A stretch of DNA of 34,040 nt from Rhodanobacter sp. (GCA_004322005.1 SCRF01000078.1:1-34040), one strand, 5' to 3'; positions 17,394 to 28,345 are shown, numbered from the stretch's first letter. Program-made: numbers and translations. Notes: a model not told the origin generated them from the sequence alone.

Positions 17394-18004
17394 CCGACCT
17401 GATCCTGATTCGTCACGGCGAGGTCGATGGCATCGATCCGCCCGCCTTCCGTGGACGCATTGTTCTCCCGCTGACCGCCAGGGGCGTGAGGCAGGCCGAG
17501 CTGACCCGGGAGGCCTTGCGCGAACGGTGGGCCATCGACGCCATCTACTCAAGCCCGCTCACCCGCTGTGTGCGCACGGCGGACATCATCAATGCAGCGT
17601 TCCATTTGAACCCCGTGCCGCATCAGGGCCTGACCGATATCGACTACGGGGCCTGGACCAACCTGCCCCTCGCCGACGTGTCGGTGCGCTGGCCGCATGA
17701 ACTCGAATGCTGGATGAGCCACCCTGATCGCTGCTGCGTCCCCGGTGGAGAGTCCCTGCAGGAGGTTGCCGCACGGGTGGTCGCCACCGTGGGCAGCGTG
17801 CTCGATGCGCATCCGCAAGGCACGGTTGCACTCGTTCTGCACGACAGCGTGATCCGCGTGCTGCTGTGTCACCTGCTGGGGTTGCCGCTGTCCGGCTATT
17901 GGTTGTTCGACCCGGCGCCCTGCGGCATCAGCAGCGTGTCGCACCGCGAGAATCGCATCACCGTCCATGCCGTCAACGAAACCGGGCATCTGATCAACGC
18001 ATGA
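17390..18004 (+). CDS. histidine phosphatase superfamily protein (PGAM/CobC-like)
   Basis: A 204-residue phosphatase or mutase using a phosphohistidine intermediate. LILIRHGEVDG (residues 4-14) carries the catalytic RHG, SSPLTRCVRTADII is the second arginine motif, and LVLHDSVIRVLL holds the second histidine. IDYGAWTNL corresponds to the acidic loop of the family. Size and motifs fit the broad-specificity/alpha-ribazole phosphatase branch more than dPGM glycolytic mutase, but this cannot be settled by eye. ATG 17390 is chosen because it overlaps the leader-ORF stop; an in-frame ATG at 17354 is possible but has a poor Shine-Dalgarno. Its TGA overlaps the helicase ATG. It is the first main gene behind a fluoride riboswitch. 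Confidence 0.85.
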   Translation: MTDLILIRHGEVDGIDPPAFRGRIVLPLTARGVRQAELTREALRERWAIDAIYSSPLTRCVRTADIINAAFHLNPVPHQGLTDIDYGAWTNLPLADVSVRWPHELECWMSHPDRCCVPGGESLQEVAARVVATVGSVLDAHPQGTVALVLHDSVIRVLLCHLLGLPLSGYWLFDPAPCGISSVSHRENRITVHAVNETGHLINA

Positions 18005-21000
18005 ACCCGCAGCCGCAGGCGACGCCATCGACCCACACCGATGAGGCGCGGCGGATGCTGATGGATACGATTCGGCAGCTGCCGCTGGGGGCGCACTTCA
18101 GTCGCACCACCCTGAAGGCGGCCGAGGTGCTGGCCATGCACGCCCAGGGGTGGCGCAAGCCGCTGGCCTGGTTTCAGCCCGAGGGCAGCCGCGCCGATGC
18201 GCTGCAGTGCGAGCTGGTCGAGGTGCAGGGCAGCCGCCGCCTGGTCACGGTCTACGTGTACCCGTTGTTCGGACAGACCGCGCTCGAATCCCGCTGCAGC
18301 TGCGACCAGCCGCTGTGCCCGCACGCGGCGGCCCTGCTGATCCGCCTGCAGCAGTTGCTGGACTGGCCGCGCGCGATGACCCCGCTGCAGCGCTGGCAGC
18401 AGGGCATCGGCACGATCCGCGAACCGGTGCCGAACGCCGCTTCGATCGACTGCCGCGAATCGCGCCAGCTGGTGTGTCTGCTCGACACCGACAGCGATCG
18501 CCAGCCGGCCCGGCTGGTGGCGCGCCTGATCCTCATCCACGGCAGCGATGGCCTGCATCAGCCGCAGCGCTGGCTGTCGGCCGAACACGCGCGGGCGCAT
18601 TCGCACCTCTCGCGCCAGGCGATGATGTGGCAGGCCCAGCTGGCGATCGGGCAGCGGCGTCTGCGCGCGAACGAGCCGGGCTATGTGCTGGAAGGTCATG
18701 CCGGCGCCACGCTGCTCGGCGAACTGCTCGAGGCGGGAATCTGCCACCACGCGCAAACCCTGCAGCCGATGGCGGCCGGCGGCCTGCGCCAACCGGCTTG
18801 GCAGTGGTCGCACGACCAGCACGGCCAGGCGCGCATCGCGCTGGCATGGCCCGAGGCGCACGCGGTTCGGCTGCTCGAGCTGGATGGCCTGCACTATCTG
18901 GACGAATCCAGCGGCGAGCTGGGCAAGCTCGCGCTCGCGCCGGCCACGTGGTCGATGCTGGAGCACATGCCGCCGATCCCGCCCGCGGAAACCGGGCTGA
19001 TCGCCGACTGGCCGCCGCACCCCCTGCTGGCCGGCGTGCCGCCACCGCCGGCGCCGCCGGCATTGCGCGAGATCAAGGCCGGCCTGCAACCGGTATTGGT
19101 GATCGGCGCCGCGCGGAACGCCGAGCGCGGCGATCACGTGTTGCACCTGCACGCCTGGGCGGACTACGGCGGCTGCCGCCTGCCGCTGGCCGGGCAACCC
19201 TGGCGCGAGCAGGTCATCGTGCACCAGCGCGGCGAGTACGTGCAGCTTCGCCGCGCGGTCGAAGACGAAATGGGAGCAGCCAGAGCGCTGGCCGCAGCCG
19301 ACATGGTGGCGCTCGTCAGCCTGCTCCCCGACGCGCGACGCACCCTGCAACCGGCGCCCGACACGCAGGCACTGGGCCACCGTCAGCACCACCGGGGCGG
19401 CGCCGAAACTTTCGCCGCGCTGGAAGCGATCGTGCAGTCGCTGGGCTCCGCCGGCTTTCGCACCGAATACGATCCCGAGCTGCCGTTCGCCGTGCTGCCG
19501 CGCGAGACTCCGCTGCAGGCTACCCTCGTTGAAGGCCGGCAAGCGGGCTGGACGCAGTTCGAGCTGGCCGCCCTGCTCGACGGTGAGGAGATCGACATGT
19601 TGCCGATCATTCTCGACGGGCTCGCGCGCCGATCCTTTGCGCTGACCCGCTCGCCGCACGAGTCGGCCGACGCCTGCTGGCTGGCGCCGATCGGCACCCA
19701 GCGCTTTCTGCCGCTGCCGCTGACACGACTGCGCGAATGGCTGACGCCGCTGGTGGAATGCCTCGAAGCGCCGGGCAAGCGCCGCGGCAACCGGCTCGAC
19801 CTGTCGCCCGCGCAGGCGATGGCCCTGACCGACAGCCTGCAGCAGCAGGGCATCGCGCTGCAGGGTGCGCACGCGGCGAGCATCACCGAGATGCTGGCGC
19901 GGCTGCGCGCGGCGCAGCAATCGGCGCCGCCGGCGCTGCTGCCCGGCTCATTCCAGGGAACGCTGCGGCATTACCAGCAAGAGGGCCTGCAGTGGCTGCA
20001 GGCCCTGCGGCAGAGCGGCCTCGGCGGCGTGCTGGCCGACGACATGGGCCTGGGCAAGACGGTGCAGATCATCGCGCACCTGCTGCTGGAACGGGAATCC
20101 GGACGGCTGAACCGGCCCGCCTTGATCGTGGCGCCGACCAGTCTGGTGTTCAACTGGCTGGACGAGATCGCGCGCTTCGCGCCCACGCTACACTGCCTCA
20201 ACTTCACCGGCCCGCTGCGCGCCACACAGCATGAAGCGCTGCAGCACGCGCAGGTAATCGTCACCAGCTACGCGCTGCTGGCGAACGATCTGGCCCGGCT
20301 CGAAAGCATCGACTACGCGCTGCTGGTGCTGGACGAGGCGCAGTGGATCAAGAACCCGCTGACCCAGACCGCGCGCGCGGTGCGACGTTTGCGCGCATCC
20401 CATCGCATCGCGGTGACCGGCACGCCGCTGGAGAATCATCTGGGCGAACTGTGGGCGCATCTGGACGCCGTGATGCCGGGTTATCTGGGCGACTATCGCT
20501 CGTTCAACCGCAGCTTCCGCATTCCCATCGAGCGCCATGGCGACGATGCGCGGATGGCGATCCTGCGCCAGCGCATCGCGCCGTTTCTGCTGCGCCGGAG
20601 CAAGGCCGCGGTCGCGCCCGAGCTGCCGCCCAAGACCGAGACCGTGCTTCGCGTGGCGATGGACGCCGGCCAGCGCCAGCTCTACGAGTCGCTGCGGCTG
20701 GCGCAGAGCGAACGGGTGCGCGAGGCGCTGGCCAGCTACAGCGCCGAACAGTCGCGCATCGTGGTGCTCTCGGCGCTGCTGCGCCTGCGTCAGGTCTGCT
20801 GCGACCCGCGCCTGATCGAGGCGCTGGACGATCCGCCAGCCTCGGCCAAGCTCGATGCCTTGCTGGACCTGATCCACTCGCTGCGCGACGACGGCCGCCA
20901 GGTGCTGGTGTTCAGCCAGTTCACCTCGATGCTTGCGCTGATCGCCAAGGCGCTGGATGCGGCTCGATTCGAGTATGCGCTGCTGACCGGCGAAACCGGC

Positions 21001-21363
21001 GATCGCGCCACACCGGTGCGCCGCTTCCAGAGCGGCGAGGTGACGATCCTGCTGGCCAGCCTCAAGGCCGGCGGGGTCGGGCTCAATCTCACGGCGGCCG
21101 ACGCGGTGATCCACTACGACCCGTGGTGGAATCCCGCGGTCGAACAGCAGGCGGTCGATCGTGCCCACCGGATCGGGCGCGATCAGCCCATCTTCGTCTA
21201 CAAGCTGTTGTGCGACGACACCATCGAGGAGAAGATCGAGTCGATGAAAGACCACAAGAGCGATCTGGCCGATGCCCTGCTCGAACATGCCGCCTCGCCA
21301 TGGGCGGGATTCGGCGACATCGATGTACGCAAGCTGTTCGACCTGCCATCGCCAACGCGATGA
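18001..21363 (+). CDS. SNF2-family helicase/ATPase with SWIM zinc finger
   Basis: A 1120-residue protein of the HepA/SNF2 superfamily II, dsDNA-translocating ATPases that move or strip proteins. A SWIM motif (RCSCDQPLCPHAAALL; C99, C101, C106, H108) is near the N-terminus. Residues about 150-640 are poorly conserved. The helicase core follows: ADDMGLGKTVQII (about 679-691), VLDEAQWIKN (about 775-785), TGTPLEN, then the C-terminal lobe with VFSQFTSM, LKAGGVGLNLTAAD and HRIGRDQP. ATG 18001 overlaps the phosphatase stop by 4 bases, so the two are coupled. The gene is normally a lone DNA-metabolism gene; here it is tied to a fluoride riboswitch. Confidence 0.92.
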   Translation: MNPQPQATPSTHTDEARRMLMDTIRQLPLGAHFSRTTLKAAEVLAMHAQGWRKPLAWFQPEGSRADALQCELVEVQGSRRLVTVYVYPLFGQTALESRCSCDQPLCPHAAALLIRLQQLLDWPRAMTPLQRWQQGIGTIREPVPNAASIDCRESRQLVCLLDTDSDRQPARLVARLILIHGSDGLHQPQRWLSAEHARAHSHLSRQAMMWQAQLAIGQRRLRANEPGYVLEGHAGATLLGELLEAGICHHAQTLQPMAAGGLRQPAWQWSHDQHGQARIALAWPEAHAVRLLELDGLHYLDESSGELGKLALAPATWSMLEHMPPIPPAETGLIADWPPHPLLAGVPPPPAPPALREIKAGLQPVLVIGAARNAERGDHVLHLHAWADYGGCRLPLAGQPWREQVIVHQRGEYVQLRRAVEDEMGAARALAAADMVALVSLLPDARRTLQPAPDTQALGHRQHHRGGAETFAALEAIVQSLGSAGFRTEYDPELPFAVLPRETPLQATLVEGRQAGWTQFELAALLDGEEIDMLPIILDGLARRSFALTRSPHESADACWLAPIGTQRFLPLPLTRLREWLTPLVECLEAPGKRRGNRLDLSPAQAMALTDSLQQQGIALQGAHAASITEMLARLRAAQQSAPPALLPGSFQGTLRHYQQEGLQWLQALRQSGLGGVLADDMGLGKTVQIIAHLLLERESGRLNRPALIVAPTSLVFNWLDEIARFAPTLHCLNFTGPLRATQHEALQHAQVIVTSYALLANDLARLESIDYALLVLDEAQWIKNPLTQTARAVRRLRASHRIAVTGTPLENHLGELWAHLDAVMPGYLGDYRSFNRSFRIPIERHGDDARMAILRQRIAPFLLRRSKAAVAPELPPKTETVLRVAMDAGQRQLYESLRLAQSERVREALASYSAEQSRIVVLSALLRLRQVCCDPRLIEALDDPPASAKLDALLDLIHSLRDDGRQVLVFSQFTSMLALIAKALDAARFEYALLTGETGDRATPVRRFQSGEVTILLASLKAGGVGLNLTAADAVIHYDPWWNPAVEQQAVDRAHRIGRDQPIFVYKLLCDDTIEEKIESMKDHKSDLADALLEHAASPWAGFGDIDVRKLFDLPSPTR

Positions 21364-21377
21364 TGGACGTCCCTTCC

Positions 21378-21520
21378 GATGGCACTTAACTTAAGCGCGA
21401 AATCATGTTTTTCGTCATTCCCGCGAAAGCGGGAATCCAGTGCCTTCCGTGGCCTCCAAATGCTTAAAGGCGCTGGATTCCCGCTTTCGCGGGAATGACG
21501 GCACTCAAGCAAGTGCCATT
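21378..21520. mobile_element. 143-bp MITE-like element, copy 2
   Basis: Terminal inverted repeats GATGGCACTTA / AAGTGCCATT, internal hairpins ATTCCCGCGAAAGCGGGAAT and ATTCCCGCTTTCGCGGGAAT, and core 21437-21476. A perfect 11-bp direct repeat ACGTCCCTTCC flanks it at 21367-21377 and 21522-21532, as expected for a target-site duplication. The arms match copy 1 (905-1047) in the opposite orientation while the core matches in the same orientation. It separates the helicase stop from the enolase start and could act as a transcriptional barrier or stabiliser. Confidence 0.85.
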
Positions 21521-21555
21521 CACGTCCCTTCCCATCAATCACCGGAGCGACCCTC

Positions 21556-22833
<1,278 letters not shown>

Positions 22834-22859
22834 GCACCTGCCGGGATGCCCTTTCACCG

Positions 22860-22932
22860 GTAGGAGCGCGCTTGCGCGCGATGCTCTTTGCCAGGGGCGT
22901 AGCAAGAGCATCGCGCGCAAGCGCGCTCCTAC
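22860..22932. repeat. REPIN between convergent eno and MutS-like genes
   Basis: GTAGGAGCGCGCTTGCGCGC at 22860 and inverted partner GCGCGCTCCTAC ending at 22932. It is a sequence variant (CGCTTGCG instead of CACCCTGTG). The minus-strand gene uses the TAG of its GTAG head (22931-22929) as stop codon. Confidence 0.85.
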
Positions 22933-24464
22933 GGATTCCTGCGAGTCTGGCGTGCCGTGGTTTCCGTTTCGGCCGGGAAGATCTCCCGGTACAGGTCTTC
23001 GCCGTAGCTGGTCTGCAGCGGTTCGCCCGCGCCGATCCGGAAGGTGCGCGTGCCGTCGGCGAGTCGCTGCGCGCGCAGGAAGATCGCTTCGTGCATCCGG
23101 CGTTCGAACAGGCTGTGCGCGAACGCGTACAGATGCGTCACGAAGAAGATCCTGATGCCCTTTTCCAGCAAGGCGCCGACGATCTGCCGGGCGATCTCCG
23201 CCCCCTCGCGCTCATTGGTGGAGGCAAAGGATTCGTTCAGAAGCAGCATCGAACCGGGCACCATGCCGTCGGCGATGGCGCTCATCCGGCCAAGCTCCTC
23301 GTCGAGCTTGCCGCTCATCATGGTGGCGTCCTCTTCGCGCTTGTAGTGGGTGAACAGAGCGCTGTGCAGCTCGGCTGCGAAGGACTCGGCCGCGACGAAC
23401 ATGCCGCTCTGCATCATCAGCTGCGCCAGGCCGATACCGCGCAGGAAGCTCGACTTGCCGCCCTGGTTGGCGCCCGTGATGATCAGCAGGCTCTTGCCGT
23501 CGGCGTCGAGCGCATTGCCCACCGGGCGGCGTCCCATGCTGAGCGCAAGGCAGACGTCGTACAGTCCGCCGAAGCGAAGGGCGCGGCTGCCCGAAGCCTG
23601 CGGCTGCGCAAAGCACACCGGCGCGCCCAGCAGCGCGAGCCGGTCGTGCAGGTTCAGGCAGCCGACATAGAACGCCAGTTCCATTCGCAGCATCTCGAAA
23701 AACCGCAGGATGTGCTCCATCGACTGGGCAAGCGCATTCGCGACGAGGTTGATGCCGCGGTCCCGCATCGAGGACAGCGCCTGCGCGCCGGCCACGTCGC
23801 GATCGGCGATGCGGAAGGTATAGGCCGGCGGTCCCTTGTCCATGATCCGCTTGAGCCAGCCCGGCTTTTTTTCGTGTGGCCGGCGCAGCATGTAATGCAC
23901 GCCTTCGTTGCCCGGCCCCAGCTGCGCGCTCAGCAGGACGCCCGCGCCGAACTTCAGTTCCGTCAGATGGGCATCGACGCTGGCCAGGTACTCGTCGCTG
24001 AATTCCTTCTGCAGCATCGCAAAGAGGGTGGTAAAGCCCCTCGACCTGAATCGGCCCGCGTGCGCATCGGCGCTGTCCCTGAGTTTTTTCAGCACCGTCA
24101 TGAACATCCGCAGCACCTCGATCGCGCCATGCAGGATCGAGGACGGGTAATGGCTGGAGAAGCTCCAGTAACTCTTTCTCTTGCCTTCGATGGCCTCCAC
24201 CGCGAGCGCGTAGAGTTCGCGGACCACCTGCGGATTGCTCAGGCCATCGCGCACGATCTCCTGCCGATACAGGATCGTGTCCGCGTCGTTGCGCATGCCC
24301 GCGAGCAGCGCCTTGCGCGCCACCTCGAACAGGAACTCGTCGTCGTCCGCCATGGCGCGCAGCAGCGTGTCCAGCTCCAGGTCCTGCCGCAGGCTTTGTT
24401 CGTGCCGCGGCAATGTCGGCGGCGGGTCGAAATCCCGATCCGGGTACATCAGGAGCGCTCTCAT
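22929..24464 (-). CDS. MutS-type ATPase domain protein (second of pair)
   Basis: A 511-residue MutS-family protein with only the helical core/lever and ATPase domain; no mismatch-reading domain, no Smr nuclease. Walker [11 protein letters not shown] (331-340), Walker B region [16 protein letters not shown] (406-421) with catalytic E411 but Asn in place of the usual Asp before it, and the H-motif VTH (442-444). The NES form is typical of a MutS-like branch distinct from MutS and MutS2. Its start overlaps the upstream gene stop (ATGA), so the two MutS-like proteins are probably made in equal amounts and may form a heterodimer. C-terminal residues may be set by the REPIN. Function unknown. Confidence 0.85.
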   Translation of the reverse strand: MRALLMYPDRDFDPPPTLPRHEQSLRQDLELDTLLRAMADDDEFLFEVARKALLAGMRNDADTILYRQEIVRDGLSNPQVVRELYALAVEAIEGKRKSYWSFSSHYPSSILHGAIEVLRMFMTVLKKLRDSADAHAGRFRSRGFTTLFAMLQKEFSDEYLASVDAHLTELKFGAGVLLSAQLGPGNEGVHYMLRRPHEKKPGWLKRIMDKGPPAYTFRIADRDVAGAQALSSMRDRGINLVANALAQSMEHILRFFEMLRMELAFYVGCLNLHDRLALLGAPVCFAQPQASGSRALRFGGLYDVCLALSMGRRPVGNALDADGKSLLIITGANQGGKSSFLRGIGLAQLMMQSGMFVAAESFAAELHSALFTHYKREEDATMMSGKLDEELGRMSAIADGMVPGSMLLLNESFASTNEREGAEIARQIVGALLEKGIRIFFVTHLYAFAHSLFERRMHEAIFLRAQRLADGTRTFRIGAGEPLQTSYGEDLYREIFPAETETTARQTRRNP

Positions 24465-26029
24465 GGCTTGATCCGCCTCTTCAGCCAGTCGTACGTCACT
24501 CGGTATTTCTCGGCGATCGCCAGAGCGTACGCCAGCCCATCGGCCGGCTTGCGCTCCATGCTGTAGGTGCGAACCGCCGGGTCGTTTGGATCGACCGCGG
24601 CCACGACGCTGACCGCTTTTTCGTCGAACGAGGCCAGTTCCGTCAGGAACGTGACGCAGACCCCCAGCATGTCGCGCCGCGAGATTTCCGCCATCACCTT
24701 GCGGCCCAGATAGAGCGCGTCGTCGAGCGTGGTCGATGAAAAGATCTCGTTCATGATGAGGATGCTGTCGGGCGTCGCCTGCTCCAGGATGCGATGGATC
24801 CGGATCAGGTCGTCCTGCAGCTTGCCCCGCAGGTTCGCGATGCTCTCCTCCTTTTCGAAATGCGTGAACAGACGGTCGAACAGAAACAGGCTCGCCTGCG
24901 TGCCCGGAACCGGGCAGCCCAGACTGGCCAGATAATGCAGCTGGCCGAACATGCGGGCGAACGTGGTCTTGCCGCCCTGGTTCGGACCGGAGACGACGAA
25001 GACGCGCTCGCTCCCGCGCAGGTAAAAATCGTTGCGGACAACGCTCGTTCCCCGTTCGATGAGACTAGGAGCCAGGGCAGGATCGAAGGCCTGTCGAGCG
25101 CTGACCTGCTTGGACTTGTCGGACATCTGCGGATAGCAAAAACTCAAGCCGTGGCGCCGGAAGGTGTCGATGTATGCCAGACAGGCCACGTAGAACTGCA
25201 CTTCGCGGTCGAACCGCACGATCCGGTCGTCCGCAGGCTGCGCATGTTCGGCGCAGAATGCATCGAGGGCGCGGAACGTGTCGGGGTAAAGCAGTGCCAC
25301 CCGGTCCAGCACCTGCGCATGGACATGGTCGATGCCCACCCGGTCGTGGAAGCCGGCCCGATAATCCTTGACCGCGCCGCGCCTGAACTTCGCGAAGGTT
25401 TCTTCGACGGCCGTACTGGCGTCGGTCTCGCCGTCATAGCGGCGCACGGTGACGCTGTTGCCCTTGATGAGCAGGCCGTAACGGAGCGCCGACAGATCGG
25501 CCTTCAATGTTCCGGTATCGGTCGCGAGCCGGGTGAACGACGTGGACGCGAGATACGCCGCCAGATAGTCGCGAAGCGCGCGCATGCCGTGCGATGCGAC
25601 CGCAAGCTGCTGCAAATCCTGCCCGAGGCTTTCGACGGCTTCGCAGTACGCGTCGGCCGCGCCCAGGAACCAGCGCTCCTGCTCGTACCGGTAGTAATGG
25701 AGTTTCGTCGCCAATGCGAGGCGCTCGCGCATCGTGGCCATTCGCCGCGCGAACGCCGTGACGGCATGCAACAGGTTTTCGTCCTCGAGGTCCCGCATCA
25801 CCGCCTGCCGATAGGCGATTTCATCGAGACGGTTCAGCGGCGCATGGAAGAACGGTGCCAGATCGTAGTCCTGCCGGCCCGCCGTGATCGCCGCCACGAC
25901 CTGATCGAGGTTCAGGTCGCGGAAGAAGGCGGGTGCCTCGCGCGCTTCGTGCCTGGCGCCTTCCGCCGGCCCGCGATACAGGACGCTGTGGAAGCGCAGC
26001 GATTCAGCGCCCGAACTGTCATTCGCCAT
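24461..26029 (-). CDS. MutS-type ATPase domain protein (first of pair)
   Basis: A 522-residue protein with MutS-like helical core and ATPase: Walker [15 protein letters not shown] (347-360) and [13 protein letters not shown] (422-434) with E428, again Asn before Glu. No DNA-mismatch domain. It is first behind a fluoride riboswitch on the minus strand. ATG 26029 has AAGGAG, but 10 bases away; GTG 26035 and GTG 26101 are in frame too. The last has GGAG 6 bases upstream inside the riboswitch hairpin and would add an Arg-rich 24-residue extension. Pairing with its neighbour suggests an ABC-like ATPase dimer acting on DNA or RNA. MutS-like genes have been reported with this riboswitch before, as I recall. 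Confidence 0.83.
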   Translation of the reverse strand: MANDSSGAESLRFHSVLYRGPAEGARHEAREAPAFFRDLNLDQVVAAITAGRQDYDLAPFFHAPLNRLDEIAYRQAVMRDLEDENLLHAVTAFARRMATMRERLALATKLHYYRYEQERWFLGAADAYCEAVESLGQDLQQLAVASHGMRALRDYLAAYLASTSFTRLATDTGTLKADLSALRYGLLIKGNSVTVRRYDGETDASTAVEETFAKFRRGAVKDYRAGFHDRVGIDHVHAQVLDRVALLYPDTFRALDAFCAEHAQPADDRIVRFDREVQFYVACLAYIDTFRRHGLSFCYPQMSDKSKQVSARQAFDPALAPSLIERGTSVVRNDFYLRGSERVFVVSGPNQGGKTTFARMFGQLHYLASLGCPVPGTQASLFLFDRLFTHFEKEESIANLRGKLQDDLIRIHRILEQATPDSILIMNEIFSSTTLDDALYLGRKVMAEISRRDMLGVCVTFLTELASFDEKAVSVVAAVDPNDPAVRTYSMERKPADGLAYALAIAEKYRVTYDWLKRRIKP

Positions 26030-26117
26030 GTCCACGCTGCTCCTTGGTTCAGAAGCGCAGGCACGCAGGCGGAATCGTCGCGGACGGCGACGCCTGCACA
26101 CCCGACGCTCCGGGTGA

Positions 26118-26185
26118 GGCAGGCATCATCAGCCGTCACGGTGGTTCGCCCTGGTGAAACCCAAGGCCGGAGGAATGCCATCTCC
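26118..26185 (-). promoter_or_regulatory. fluoride riboswitch, MutS-like operon
   Basis: On the minus strand GGAGATGGCATTCCTCC forms P1 and loop. An extra helix GCCTTGG/CCAGGGC follows, then GAACC, CCG-tga-CGG and TGATGATGCC with pseudoknot GGCAT:ATGCC. The tail GCCTGC can instead pair with GCAGGC further on, enclosing CACCCG/CGGGTG. The GGAG and GTG start of an in-frame extension lie in that nested hairpin. The riboswitch at 26329 has the same platform. Confidence 0.87.
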
Positions 26186-26199
26186 GCTTCCACGAAGGC

Positions 26200-26227
26200 A
26201 TCTTAGCCACAATCGCGCGAGCCGCAA
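26200..26227 (-). promoter_or_regulatory. promoter of MutS-like operon
   Basis: On the minus strand -35 TTGCGG (26227-26222), 16-base spacer, -10 TAAGAT (26205-26200). The predicted start near 26193 is about 8 bases before the aptamer. Confidence 0.5.
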
Positions 26228-26328
26228 GTTGCGGGACCGCGCGGCAGTGCGGTGTTGTTCATCGCTCAGCGGTGGCTCGGATGACGGGCCGAATCGATAA
26301 ACCTGCTACGATCCAGGCCAGTTCGTTC

Positions 26329-26396
26329 GGAGATGGCATTCCTCCGGCCCCACGTCGATCGGGGCGAACCGCCGCCCACGGCTGATGATGCCTGCC
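26329..26396 (+). promoter_or_regulatory. fluoride riboswitch, DUF190 gene 2
   Basis: GGAGATGGCATTCCTCC (P1 and loop), extra helix GCCCC/GGGGC, GAACCGCC...GGCTGATGATGCC, pseudoknot GGCAT:ATGCC. The tail CCTGC can pair with GCAGG around the hairpin CACCCCGG-agt-CCGGGGTG (26398-26415). That hairpin contains GGAG and, 6 bases on, GTG 26413, which opens an in-frame extension of the DUF190 gene. An extended -10-like TGCTACGAT is at 26304-26312. It is head to head with the MutS-like riboswitch, 143 bases apart. Confidence 0.87.
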
Positions 26397-26487
26397 CACC
26401 CCGGAGTCCGGGGTGCGCGCAGGTGTCGTCTTTTCGACGATAGCCCTCGTGCGCCCCGCATCTCCCGAACCGCAGGAGGCCATAGCC

Positions 26488-26817
26488 GTGGGTCATCAAG
26501 CGATCAACCTGCGTTTCTACACGTACGAGTTCGAGGAATACCACACGCTGTTCCTGTACGAGTGGCTGCTGGTGCTCGCCAACCGTCTTGGCATCCGAAC
26601 GGGTACCGCGGTCCGCACCATGGCAAGTTCCGGTCGATTTGCCGAGTCGCATGGACCTCTCGCCCATGAGCTGGGCGTCGATCCGCCCATCCTGGTCGAG
26701 TTCATCGTCAGCGAGGAGGAAGCCGAGAAGTTGCTGGGAATGATTGCGGCGGAGGATCTGCAACTGTCCTACACCCGGCATGCCGTCGAACACGGCAGAA
26801 TTGGCGCTCGCGCATGA
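26488..26817 (+). CDS. DUF190 family protein, copy 2
   Basis: A 109-residue paralogue of the protein at 6084: INLRFYTYEFEEYHTLFLYE and WLLVLANRLGIRTGTAVRTM align with LRFYMHENQKHRGMLLYEWL, and ILVEFIVSEEEAEKLLG aligns with VLVEFILGDDETTTML. GTG 26488 has AGGAGG 8 bases upstream and matches the start of copy 1. A GTG at 26413 in the riboswitch hairpin would add 25 residues without family support. The copies differ in their central segments (SSGRFAESHG against GYGRHGVMHE), so they may sense different things. It precedes an MFS gene by 142 bases. Confidence 0.87.
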   Translation: MGHQAINLRFYTYEFEEYHTLFLYEWLLVLANRLGIRTGTAVRTMASSGRFAESHGPLAHELGVDPPILVEFIVSEEEAEKLLGMIAAEDLQLSYTRHAVEHGRIGARA

Positions 26818-26959
26818 TGCTCGGGTTACGGATCGACCCGCGGCATCGATACCTGCGCGAAGGCGGTTCGGCGCCGATCGCATTACCACGGCAGGGTCTC
26901 ATTGAGACGCCGGCTACCGGAAAAAACCATCGCCCACACGAAGGCACCAGGAAACGACG

Positions 26960-28228
26960 ATGAATGACACGCCCGAAGCGGCCAGTACGCGCACCGGGAT
27001 CGCGCCTGCCTCCGGCTGGCTCAACCGCACCGTGGTCGGCGCCGGCGTCACCAGTGCGCTGGGCGATTTCTGTTACGAAACCACCACGGTGCTCCTGCCG
27101 GGATTCCTGGCCGTGCTGGGCATACCGGCGGCGGCATTGGGCTTCATCGAAGGCACCGCCGACGCGGTCGCCAGCTTCACCAAGATGGTCTCCGGCTACA
27201 TCGCCGAGAAGCTGGGCCACCGCAAGTTGCTGGTGCTGGTGGGTTATGCGCTGACCCCGCTTGGCCAGGTGCTGATCGCGCTGGCGCTGGGCTGGCCGCT
27301 GCTGCTGGCCGGAAGGCTGGCGTCGTGGTTCGGCAAGGGGCTGCGCGGACCGCTGCGCGATGCGATCGTGGTACAGGCAGTGAGCCCGGAAACCCGTGGA
27401 CGGGCATTCGGTTTTCATCGCGCCACCGACACCGTCGGCGCGGTGGCGGGACCGCTGCTGGGCGTGGCGCTGCTGGGCTGGGCGCAGCATCTGCACGGTA
27501 ATGATCCGGCGTGGCCGTTCCGGCTGGTGCTGTGGCTGTCGATCATTCCGGGCGCGCTGGCGGTGCTGGCCTTTCTGACGCTGGTGAAGGACCCGCAGCG
27601 CTCGCCCAACCCCGCACTGAAGTTTTTCGGCTCGCTGCGCGGCCTGCCCGTGCGGTTCAAGCGCTATCTCGGCGCGGTCGGCATTTTCGGCATCGGCGAT
27701 TTCTCGCACAGCCTGCTGATCCTGGCCACCACCACCTTGCTCACGCCGTCCATGGGCGTGGTGCGCGCGGCGCAAGTGGCCGGACTGATGTACGTCGGAC
27801 GCAATCTGGTGCAGGTGCTGCTGTCGTACCCGATCGGGGTACTGGCCGATCGCGCCGGCCACCTGCCGGTGCTGGTGGCCGGCTACGCGTTGGGCGCGCT
27901 CACCGCCGCGCTCACCGCACTGGCGTTCTGGTTTGCGGTCGACAGCGTGGTCCTGCTTGGCGGCATATTCCTGATCGCGGGTCTGTATGTCGCGGTGCAG
28001 GAGGCGCTGGAACCGACGGTAACCGCGGAGATGGTGAACGCGGACACGCTCGCCATCAGCTACGGCGCGCTGGGCACCGTCAACGGCGCGACGAAGTTCG
28101 TGTCCAGCGCGACGGTTGGCCTGATATGGACGGTCGTCTCCCCCGTATTCGGCTTCGCGCTGGCGGCACTGCTGATGTTCGCCGGCACCGTGGCGCTGGG
28201 TCGCCGGCGCACCAGCGCACACGCCTGA
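26960..28228 (+). CDS. MFS transporter 1
   Basis: A 422-residue inner-membrane protein with about 12 hydrophobic segments. Family-typical features are SALGDFCYETTTVLLPGFLA near the first helix, the loop KMVSGYIAEKLGHRK between helices 2 and 3 (MFS motif A position), and ASWFGKGLRGPLRDAIV between helices 4 and 5. The G-K-G-x-R-x-P-x-R-D motif marks a subfamily of uncharacterised exporters. AGGA lies 8 bases before ATG 26960. It follows DUF190 copy 2 on the same strand; no separate promoter is obvious in the 142-base gap, so fluoride control by read-through is possible but unproven. Substrate unknown. Confidence 0.87.
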   Translation: MNDTPEAASTRTGIAPASGWLNRTVVGAGVTSALGDFCYETTTVLLPGFLAVLGIPAAALGFIEGTADAVASFTKMVSGYIAEKLGHRKLLVLVGYALTPLGQVLIALALGWPLLLAGRLASWFGKGLRGPLRDAIVVQAVSPETRGRAFGFHRATDTVGAVAGPLLGVALLGWAQHLHGNDPAWPFRLVLWLSIIPGALAVLAFLTLVKDPQRSPNPALKFFGSLRGLPVRFKRYLGAVGIFGIGDFSHSLLILATTTLLTPSMGVVRAAQVAGLMYVGRNLVQVLLSYPIGVLADRAGHLPVLVAGYALGALTAALTALAFWFAVDSVVLLGGIFLIAGLYVAVQEALEPTVTAEMVNADTLAISYGALGTVNGATKFVSSATVGLIWTVVSPVFGFALAALLMFAGTVALGRRRTSAHA

Positions 28229-28345
28229 GGCGCGGCCATGCCGGATCGCGTGAAAAGCTCGAACGGAAGACAGAAACCGGCACCGCGAGCCGACGCCCGC
28301 CGTTCATCCCCAAGGGGGACTCGAATAGCCCGGATCTTGGCCCGC

